From positions 1 through 54,784 of the forward strand of contig CALCGT010000072.1 in NCBI GenBank assembly GCA_937901125.1: DNA of 54,784 nt. Reading direction: 5' to 3'. Origin of the DNA: an uncultured Clostridia bacterium. GTDB lineage: Bacteria > Bacillota > Clostridia > Lachnospirales > Anaerotignaceae. The position numbers and the translations under genes were made by a program. Of the stretch, positions 49,504 to 54,784 are shown piece after piece (positions within the stretch are counted from its first letter, which is position 1; the number at the start of each line of letters is the position of its first letter). The notes beneath the pieces were generated by a model. That model saw only the letters and a program-made list of their open reading frames with translations. It did no database searches and was not told the origin of the DNA.

Positions 49504-50441
49504 TTTGCTGCTCCTTTCAGCAGAATTTCTGCTTCTTCTGCAATTTCACGGATGATTTCTGCTGCTGGCTGTTCCTTGTTCACCATACCGGAGATCTGAC
49601 CCGCCATGAAGCAGCCTTCTTTTGTATCGCCTTCCACAGCCGCCTTTCTCAGTGCGCCTACGCCCAGCTGATCTATCATTTCGGCAGTAGTTTCAGGGGC
49701 ATATTCCACCTTCAGGAAATTACGGGCAAACTGGTTCTTCATCACACGACAGGTGCTGCCGCCAAAACGTCTGCCGGTAGCTGTTGTGGAAACATCTGTT
49801 GCTTTCAGAACCATGTCTTTATAGTTCTGGTGTACGCCACATTCCTCCGCCAGAAGGAAGCGTGTGCCCATCTGTACGCCCACTGCTCCCAGCATGAATG
49901 CCGCCGCCATCCCTCTTCCGTCACCGATGCCGCCTGCCGCCAAAACGGGGATATCCACCGCATCCACCACCTGAGGCACCAAAGGCATGGTAGAAAGCTC
50001 GCCGATATGACCGCCGGATTCGCCGCCTTCAACAATGACAGCATCCGCACCTGCGCGGGCCATCATTTTCGCCGCCGCCACAGAAGCTGCCACAGGAATA
50101 ACCTTGATCCCTGCTTCTCTCCACATGGGGATATATTTGTTGGGGATACCTGCGCCTGTTGTCACCACCGCCACTTTTTCTTCCGCAACGATTTTTGCCA
50201 CTTCCTCCACGTGGGGGCTCATCAGCATGATGTTCACGCCAAAGGGTTTGTCTGTCAGGCTTCTGGCAATCTGAATCTGTTCCCGCAGATAATCTCCGCC
50301 TGCGTTCATGGCAGAAATGATGCCCAGGCCGCCGCCATTGGAAACCGCTGCCGCCAGCTTGCCGTCAGCGATCCACGCCATACCGCCTTGAAAAATGGGA
50401 TATTCGATGCCAAGCATCTCACAAATCGGTGAAACGATCAT
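49491..50441 (-). CDS. fabK: Enoyl-[acyl-carrier-protein] reductase (FMN-dependent) FabK
   Basis: FabK reduces trans-2-enoyl-ACP using FMN and NAD(P)H. It replaces the triclosan-sensitive FabI, which is absent here. The 316-residue TIM-barrel protein has the N-terminal EYPIFQGGMAWIADGKLAAAVSNGGGLG and the FMN/phosphate segments VIVEGGESGGHIG and PVLAAGGIGDGRGMAAAFMLGAVGVQMGT. Start ATG 50441 follows AAAGGAGG. This makes the pathway FabK-type, as in many streptococci and Clostridia. Confidence 0.96.
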   Translation of the reverse strand: MIVSPICEMLGIEYPIFQGGMAWIADGKLAAAVSNGGGLGIISAMNAGGDYLREQIQIARSLTDKPFGVNIMLMSPHVEEVAKIVAEEKVAVVTTGAGIPNKYIPMWREAGIKVIPVAASVAAAKMMARAGADAVIVEGGESGGHIGELSTMPLVPQVVDAVDIPVLAAGGIGDGRGMAAAFMLGAVGVQMGTRFLLAEECGVHQNYKDMVLKATDVSTTATGRRFGGSTCRVMKNQFARNFLKVEYAPETTAEMIDQLGVGALRKAAVEGDTKEGCFMAGQISGMVNKEQPAAEIIREIAEEAEILLKGAAKWVK

Positions 50442-50470
50442 ATCGTCGTCCTCCTTTACTTACCTGTTTC

Positions 50471-50695
50471 TTACGCTACTTTGCTTTCGATCAGTTTTAC
50501 CAGATCGCCAACTGTGTTGATCTTGTTTTCGCCCATTTCGATTTCTGTGCCGAATTCTTCTTCCAGGTTCATCAGCAGTTCCATAACATCCAGGGAATCG
50601 ATACCCAGTGTGCCGAATTCTGTTTCAAGTTTGATGTCTGCTGCGTCACATTCCAGTTTTTCTGCCAACATTGCTGCGATTTTTTCGAATACCAT
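50471..50695 (-). CDS. acpP: Acyl carrier protein
   Basis: The 74-residue acidic helical bundle carries the phosphopantetheine serine in the DSL motif (GTLGIDSLDVMELLMNLEEEF). It shuttles intermediates among the Fab enzymes encoded around it. AAAGGAG before ATG 50695. Confidence 0.97.
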   Translation of the reverse strand: MVFEKIAAMLAEKLECDAADIKLETEFGTLGIDSLDVMELLMNLEEEFGTEIEMGENKINTVGDLVKLIESKVA

Positions 50696-50728
50696 AATTT
50701 TAATCTCCTTTTTTCTTATAAAATATTT

Positions 50729-51685
50729 TTACCATCTTAACAGGCAAGCCGCACTTGCCAGACCGCCGCCAAAGGCAGGCAGTAATAATAAATCTCCTCG
50801 TTTCAGCTTCCCTGCCCTGTTCAATTCATCCAGTGCAATGGGGATGCTGGCGGAAGATGTATTGCCATATCTGTCAATATTTACATAAAATTTTTCATGG
50901 GGCACCTTCAGTTTCATGCTTGCAAAATCGATGATGCGCTTATTGGCCTGATGGGGCACGATGTAGGCGATATCATCAAAGGTCAGCCCGTTTCTCTGCA
51001 GCAGTTCTTTACAGTCCCTGCAGATGGCTGTTACCGCAAATTTGAAGGTTTCCTGTCCCGCCATGTGGGCAAAAGGTTTCTTTTCCTGCCCTCTTTCATA
51101 AAAGGGAGATTTTCCCACCGGCTGAGGAATATCAATGACATCATTGCCGCCCTTTACATCAAAAACAGCATCGATGTAGTTTTCACCGGTACCAAGGACA
51201 ACTGCCCCCGCTCCGTCGCCAAAAATGACACAAGTGCCTCGGTCTTCCCAGTCCAGAATACGGCTCATACGCTCTGTCCCGATGACAAGGATTTTTTTCA
51301 CTTTTCCTTTGGCAAAAAATCCCGCTGCCGTTTCCAGCAGAAAGTCAAATGCCGAGCAGGCTGCGTTGATATCCATTGCCATACAGGAAAGGCCAAGCAG
51401 GTGCTGCACCATGCAGGAAACAGAAGGAGAAATGCTCTCTCCGCTGACACTGGCTGCCAGGATCAGATCGATCTCCTCTGCTGCCACGCCGCTGTTTTCC
51501 AAAGCAGACAGAGCAGCTTTGGCACCCATATCCGCTGCTGTTTCATTGGTGCTGAAATGGCGTTCCTTTACGCCAACCCTTTGGGTGATCCATGCATCAT
51601 TTGTATCTAAAAATTGTGACAGGTCATCATTGGTGACGACCTTGGGCGGAACATACATCCCTGTCCCTAACACACGAAAACTCAT
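50729..51685 (-). CDS. fabH: Beta-ketoacyl-[acyl-carrier-protein] synthase III
   Basis: FabH starts the pathway by joining acetyl-CoA (or branched primers) with malonyl-ACP. The 318-residue protein has the catalytic cysteine (DINAACSAFDFLLETA), histidine (IVPHQANKRIIDFA) and asparagine (DRYGNTSSASIP). It is the first gene of the operon, with GGAAGGAGG before ATG 51685. I see no fabT or fapR next to it, unlike many Firmicutes operons. Confidence 0.96.
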   Translation of the reverse strand: MSFRVLGTGMYVPPKVVTNDDLSQFLDTNDAWITQRVGVKERHFSTNETAADMGAKAALSALENSGVAAEEIDLILAASVSGESISPSVSCMVQHLLGLSCMAMDINAACSAFDFLLETAAGFFAKGKVKKILVIGTERMSRILDWEDRGTCVIFGDGAGAVVLGTGENYIDAVFDVKGGNDVIDIPQPVGKSPFYERGQEKKPFAHMAGQETFKFAVTAICRDCKELLQRNGLTFDDIAYIVPHQANKRIIDFASMKLKVPHEKFYVNIDRYGNTSSASIPIALDELNRAGKLKRGDLLLLPAFGGGLASAACLLRW

Positions 51686-51829
51686 TTCTTCCCTCCTTCC
51701 CCTTTTCGGGGAATCTTTTCCAAGCTATCTCGCTATATCTTTTCCAATTTTTTTGGTTACGATAACTTAGTACCTCCAAGTTTCAAAAAAGTTACAAAAT
51801 TTTTAGAATTTTTTTGCAAAAAAAGAAAA

Positions 51830-51858
51830 AGCCCGAGAATTTGTTGGATTCTCAAGCT
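51830..51858 (-). terminator. Terminator of the lipoprotein gene
   Basis: AGCTTGAGAAT and ATTCTCGGGCT (minus-strand reading) form an 11-bp stem with two wobble pairs, followed by TTTTTC and more T. It lies between the lipoprotein stop and the fabH promoter region. Confidence 0.75.
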
Positions 51859-51875
51859 TTCCACACCTTTTTTAT

Positions 51876-52472
51876 TTATTCAGAAATTTCGCTGCTAAAC
51901 GTAACCGTTGCCACGGCAACAGATTGAAATCCCATCTCCACCAATTTTTCCGGCTCATAGAACAAATCCAGAGAAGGCAATGCAATTACTTCATCTTCGT
52001 CCATGATTTGCATAGTCAGAGGAATTTCTTTACCATCCTCAATCACTTTCCAGCCTTCCAGCCAAACTTCATGGCTATGGAGACTTGTTTGATAAGTCTC
52101 CACCTTTTCAGAGTATCTGCCTCCGCCCCTTCCTATGGCAATAGCCGTGGCTACTCTCAAATTATCGTAACCGATGCCAATGCCCGAATTTTTCCCCAAA
52201 GCATCACCATAGGAACGAGAGCCGCCAAAGTCATACCATTTTCCATTCTCCAGATTATATTTTTTCACTGCAATGCTCCGAATAGAATCATCGATCGCAT
52301 ATCGCCATGTCCCCGTATTTTCATATCTCCAGATATCTTTTCCCAAATCAGGAATATCTGCCTGCTCAATATACATCGTTTCTGGCGGTAATTCCGCTGT
52401 TTCTTTGCCACATGCCGTTAAACAGACAATACCCATCAAAAAAAATCCTACAAGAATTCCTTTCCTTTTCAT
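51876..52472 (-). CDS. Putative lipoprotein in a sigma-factor operon
   Basis: The 198-residue exported protein has a lipobox signal (GFFLMGIVCLTACGK). The mature domain has aromatic strands (DIWRYENTGTWRYAIDDSI) and a glycine-rich centre (SGIGIGYDNLRVATAIAIGRGGGRYSEK). I do not recognise a family. ATG 52472 is weakly supported; GTG 52484 is the alternative. It directly follows the anti-sigma gene, so it is likely controlled by, or senses for, the ECF system. Confidence 0.6.
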   Translation of the reverse strand: MKRKGILVGFFLMGIVCLTACGKETAELPPETMYIEQADIPDLGKDIWRYENTGTWRYAIDDSIRSIAVKKYNLENGKWYDFGGSRSYGDALGKNSGIGIGYDNLRVATAIAIGRGGGRYSEKVETYQTSLHSHEVWLEGWKVIEDGKEIPLTMQIMDEDEVIALPSLDLFYEPEKLVEMGFQSVAVATVTFSSEISE

Positions 52473-52492
52473 GGTTCCACGCACCTGCCTTT

Positions 52493-52801
52493 TTATCTGT
52501 TCCTTTGCATATAATGCAGTGCCATTGCCCCTATGGTCGCAAACACATAGGAAAGAAATCCCAGACCAAGCAGCAGCCGGCGGGTCCTCATTTTTTTTGC
52601 CAGCATGGCAAAATTTTCAACATTCCCGGAAAACGGCATATCTGATGCCAAGTCCTGCACAGGACGATATTTCCTGTAGTTTGCTCTGCATTCGGGGCAT
52701 TCCCGCAAATGCTCCTTCACCAGCTTTCTGCTGGCTTTGCTGGCCTCTTTATCATGATACAGAGGCGCTAAATCCGTTACGATATCACATTTCCAACTCA
52801 T
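52493..52801 (-). CDS. Anti-sigma factor with zinc-finger (ZAS-type) domain
   Basis: The 102-residue protein has an N-terminal zf-HC2 zinc domain with the H-x3-C-x2-C motif (KEHLRECPECRANYRKY), which holds the cognate sigma factor in the cytosol. A membrane helix follows at about 75-97 (LLLGLGFLSYVFATIGAMALH) with almost nothing outside. The start overlaps the end of the sigma-factor gene by 17 bases. It would release the sigma factor on redox or envelope signals (inference). Confidence 0.8.
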   Translation of the reverse strand: MSWKCDIVTDLAPLYHDKEASKASRKLVKEHLRECPECRANYRKYRPVQDLASDMPFSGNVENFAMLAKKMRTRRLLLGLGFLSYVFATIGAMALHYMQRNR

Positions 52802-53291
52802 GCTTCAACACCTCCATCAGCATTTTTTTTGCTCTGAAATAAATGACTTTTGCGGAATTTTCGCTGATTTTCAAAATTAGAGCGATCTGGGAAAAGGGCA
52901 GCTCCGCATAAATCCGCAGCAAAACCACATCCCGATATTTTTTCGGGATATTTTCCACAATCTGCCGCACCGCATCCTCTACATCCTTTTTATGGACATG
53001 CTCCTCCGGGCTGCAGTCCCCTTTCATGTAGTTTTGTGCAACCAACTCCAGATTGGATGCATCCAAATGGAGCTTTTTCTTTTTCAAATACTTAAAATAA
53101 ACATGCTTCCCGATGGCTGCCAGCCATGTAAACACCTCGCAATCCCCTCGAAAACGGTGGAAAGAGGTATAGGCCTGCAAAAATGTTTCCTGGGTCAGAT
53201 CCTCTGCCAGATCAGCATCAGCACACATACGATACAGGAAAGCATATACTTTTTGATAATACTCCCGGTAAAGGCTCTCAAAGGCTTTCAA
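52785..53291 (-). CDS. ECF-type RNA polymerase sigma factor
   Basis: The 168-residue protein has sigma region 2 (YYQKVYAFLYRMCADADLAEDLTQETFLQAYTSFHRF) and region 4 with a helix-turn-helix (LPFSQIALILKISENSAKVIYFRAKKMLMEVL). The frame starts with TTG 53291, preceded by AAGGAAG at good spacing. It forms a sigma/anti-sigma/lipoprotein unit, the second such cassette in the window. Its own promoter is likely to be autoregulated, but I could not identify the motif. Confidence 0.85.
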   Translation of the reverse strand: MKAFESLYREYYQKVYAFLYRMCADADLAEDLTQETFLQAYTSFHRFRGDCEVFTWLAAIGKHVYFKYLKKKKLHLDASNLELVAQNYMKGDCSPEEHVHKKDVEDAVRQIVENIPKKYRDVVLLRIYAELPFSQIALILKISENSAKVIYFRAKKMLMEVLKHELEM

Positions 53292-53312
53292 ACGATCATC
53301 TTCCTTTTATTC

Positions 53313-53972
53313 TTATTTCAGGATCTTTGTTTCAAAATCCCTACCACCTGCGTATTTTTCCAGCAGGTCTTTTGCTTCTTCCAGCAAACCGGGCAGGTCT
53401 GCATCCCCGTCAAAGGCATAATACACCAGCAGCAGATCCTCTGTTTCATCTGTAATCATCGTACGGTCGTTATCGCTGGTAGGGTTGCCGAAGGGTCCTT
53501 CTGCATCAAACAGGACAGGCAGGAATTCAATATTCAGCACATCCTTGCCAATGCCCCAGTAAGCGGTGCCTTCAGGGGCACGCATCCATGTGATATCGCC
53601 TTTGGCATGGGCCAGATCGTATGTACCCATGGAATAGCCGGATTTGATGGACAAATAGTTATTGATGTCCACCACATTGTTGATATAGTATAACCCTCTT
53701 TCCTTGGCGATCCTTCTACACATAGCTTCCGCAGAGGAACGATACCGGTTGGGTTCTTTCCCCAAAGCTTTATATGCCTTTCTTGTGGATTGAATTTTAT
53801 CTCTCTTGTTTGCCTGGGAAAGCTCTACCTCGGAAAGCTCTGCGATCTTACCGTTCAGCATCACCAGAAATTCTTCAGGATCGGGGGCAACTACTACCTG
53901 ACACTGCAAAAGGCCCAGTGCTGCCTCCGGGCAGCGTTCCTTTAGGCTTTCATCTATTCTTACATTTACCAT
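53313..53972 (-). CDS. B3/B4 domain protein
   Basis: The 219-residue protein matches the B3/B4 (tRNA-binding-like) domain family also found in phenylalanyl-tRNA synthetase beta: VRIDESLKERCPEAALGLLQCQVV, ...KEPNRYRSSAEAMCRRIAKERGLYYINNVVDINNYLSIKSGYSMGTYD. Free-standing versions probably bind or hydrolyse aminoacyl-tRNA, but none is well characterised. ATG 53972 follows AAAGGAG. It precedes the sigma factor gene by 21 bases on the same strand. Confidence 0.85.
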   Translation of the reverse strand: MVNVRIDESLKERCPEAALGLLQCQVVVAPDPEEFLVMLNGKIAELSEVELSQANKRDKIQSTRKAYKALGKEPNRYRSSAEAMCRRIAKERGLYYINNVVDINNYLSIKSGYSMGTYDLAHAKGDITWMRAPEGTAYWGIGKDVLNIEFLPVLFDAEGPFGNPTSDNDRTMITDETEDLLLVYYAFDGDADLPGLLEEAKDLLEKYAGGRDFETKILK

Positions 53973-54056
53973 GATGGTTTCTCCTTTCAAAAAATACCTT
54001 CTTCCTTTCAGGATACCCGAAAAAAACAGAATGTCAAGTTCTCCTTGCGATGATGG

Positions 54057-54085
54057 TTGAAAATTCAGGGAAAATGCGTTATCAT
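54057..54085 (+). promoter_or_regulatory. Promoter of the 54124 gene
   Basis: TTGAAA (54057-54062), 17 bases, TATCAT (54080-54085). The -10 lies about 38 bases before the start codon. Confidence 0.6.
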
Positions 54086-54123
54086 ATTTTCTAATGAATT
54101 TTTTTGTTAAAGGAGAGAAAAAA

Positions 54124-54531
54124 ATGGATCAGCGTACTTTAATTGTTTCCTGCGTAGAATATTACAGCCATCTAAAAAGCATCCCCAGCAATAAGGTTTT
54201 TGCTTCTTTTGAACAAGCTAATTTCATCAATATGATTCTGGATACCCAGAAAATGGTTCCCGAAATGGATTCCGATTTTTACATTGGCATGATCGATGGT
54301 CTGACATATCTGGAAAGCGATTCCACAGGAGAAGAATACAGCCATCACGAAGAACGTACTGCACTGGTTATAGAAGTGGTTTCCATTCTGCAGAAAAAAC
54401 ACAAAATGGACGATTTGGAAGCCTGCCACATGTATTACCATTCCAGAACAGCGGAAATTGTCAGCGAAGAAAAAACAGGCTGGTACAAAAAATCTCCCAA
54501 GGAAATTTATGATCTGATCGAAGCGGAATAA
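54124..54531 (+). CDS. Hypothetical protein (135 aa)
   Basis: I do not recognise this family. It is a soluble, slightly acidic protein rich in Tyr and Met, with no signal peptide or membrane helix. Characteristic parts are the N-terminal TLIVSCVEYYSHLKSI and the SHHEERTALVIEVVSILQKK helix; two adjacent histidines (HH) lie in the middle. The ribosome site is AAAGGAGAG. It is a single-gene unit with a strong terminator. Confidence 0.65.
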   Translation: MDQRTLIVSCVEYYSHLKSIPSNKVFASFEQANFINMILDTQKMVPEMDSDFYIGMIDGLTYLESDSTGEEYSHHEERTALVIEVVSILQKKHKMDDLEACHMYYHSRTAEIVSEEKTGWYKKSPKEIYDLIEAE

Positions 54532-54537
54532 AAAAAG

Positions 54538-54565
54538 AAAGACTGTCTGTAAAAAGACAGTCTTT
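54538..54565. terminator. Terminator of the 54124 gene
   Basis: AAAGACTGTCT pairs with AGACAGTCTTT around GTAAAA; seven or more T follow on the plus strand. It lies between the gene and the tRNA on the other strand and may serve both. Confidence 0.85.
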
Positions 54566-54570
54566 TTTTA

Positions 54571-54644
54571 TCGGTGCGACGGGATTTGAACCCACGACCT
54601 CAGCGACCCGAACGCTGCGCCCTACCAAGCTGGGCCACGCACCG
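54571..54644 (-). tRNA. tRNA-Pro (CGG)
   Basis: The acceptor stem CGGTGCG/CGCACCG, a D-arm (GCCC...GGGC) and an anticodon stem CAGCG/CGCTG around the loop TTCGGGT, which gives anticodon CGG (Pro). The T-arm GTGGGTTCAAATCCCGT carries the GGTTCAAAT core. The discriminator base is A. CCA is not encoded. Confidence 0.95.
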
Positions 54645-54738
54645 AAAATTCATATATAACGTATATATTTTCCTCTATTTTTATAAAAATGTCAAGAACG
54701 AATTTTATCATTGTCTGTCAATGACAAATAATAAATAT

Positions 54739-54780
54739 CCACCGGCAAAGCCGGTGGTTTTATGAACAACCCTAAAGGGT
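54739..54780. repeat. Two adjacent hairpins at the right edge, possible mobile-element end
   Basis: CCACCGGC/GCCGGTGG with AAA loop (54739-54757) and ACCC/GGGT around TAAA (54769-54780). Pairs of small hairpins at a boundary resemble IS200/IS605 ends, but no transposase lies in the window, so this stays a guess. Confidence 0.35.
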
Positions 54781-54784
54781 ACTT

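Noticed and set aside
51686..51829. FapR or FabT operator upstream of fabH
   Set aside because: Only half of a FapR-like site (TTAGTACC) is present, and no clear FabT palindrome; a promoter here also could not be fixed.
1..54784. CRISPR array, prophage or complete insertion sequence
   Set aside because: No regularly spaced repeats, phage structural genes or transposase genes are found in the window.

Overview
This 54.8 kb window looks like chromosomal DNA of an anaerobic, endospore-forming member of the Clostridia, probably Lachnospirales/Anaerotignum-like. That placement is inferred from gene content, not from a database comparison. The supporting genes are a germination protease (gpr) divergent from rpsT, an FMN-dependent enoyl-ACP reductase FabK in a complete type II fatty-acid operon, a long class-2-like isoleucyl-tRNA synthetase under a T-box, rubredoxin, an acetate/4-hydroxybutyrate-type CoA-transferase and a ferredoxin-like sulfite-reductase relative. 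Most genes lie on the minus strand. I see no prophage, no CRISPR array and no complete insertion sequence.

Layout. 1-2.2 kb: an ECF-like sigma factor, a DUF4367-like anti-sigma protein and a secreted protein, plus a short leader-like ORF at the left edge. 2.2-8.3 kb: a frameshifted acetyltransferase, RNase Y, RNase E/G, a frameshifted M23 peptidase and a membrane-anchored FMN-binding-like protein. 8.4-12.6 kb (plus strand): addB without an adjacent addA, a short leader ORF with a hairpin, and an alpha/beta hydrolase. 12.7-16.9 kb: DUF975 protein, PNPOx-like protein, ruvB, ruvA and dCMP deaminase. 17-25 kb: CoA-transferase, small P-loop protein, ROK glucokinase with an acetyltransferase, a secreted serine protease with stalk domains, a YbaK deacylase, a lipoprotein and another acetyltransferase. 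25.1-30.3 kb: rubredoxin, deoB-pdp nucleoside salvage, and a sulfite-related pair (TauE/SafE permease plus a C_GCAxxG_C_C/sulfite-reductase fusion). 30.4-37.3 kb: rpsT with a structured leader, gpr, pncB and T-box-ileS. 37.4-42.7 kb: aldo-keto reductase, an internally deleted LysR regulator, lipoprotein, nth, a Fur-family regulator, a frameshifted vanW and a 21-residue peptide gene with its own promoter and terminator.

42.8-51.7 kb is one minus-strand operon, fabH-acpP-fabK-fabD-fabG-fabF-accB-fabZ-accC-accD-accA. It encodes acetyl-CoA carboxylase and nearly the whole elongation cycle of fatty-acid synthesis. Beyond it lies a second sigma/anti-sigma/lipoprotein cassette, a B3/B4-domain protein, an unknown protein and tRNA-Pro(CGG). 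The right edge carries two short hairpins that could be the end of a mobile element.

Four genes (GNAT, M23, TauE/SafE, VanW) are each broken by a one-base shift, always inside a run of 5-6 identical bases. This suggests assembly indels as much as real decay. The most interesting unexplained items are the 21-residue peptide cassette, the structured rpsT leader, the stem-loop string between ruvA and ruvB, the addB-linked leader ORF/hairpin and the operator-like repeats at the sulfite-gene promoter.
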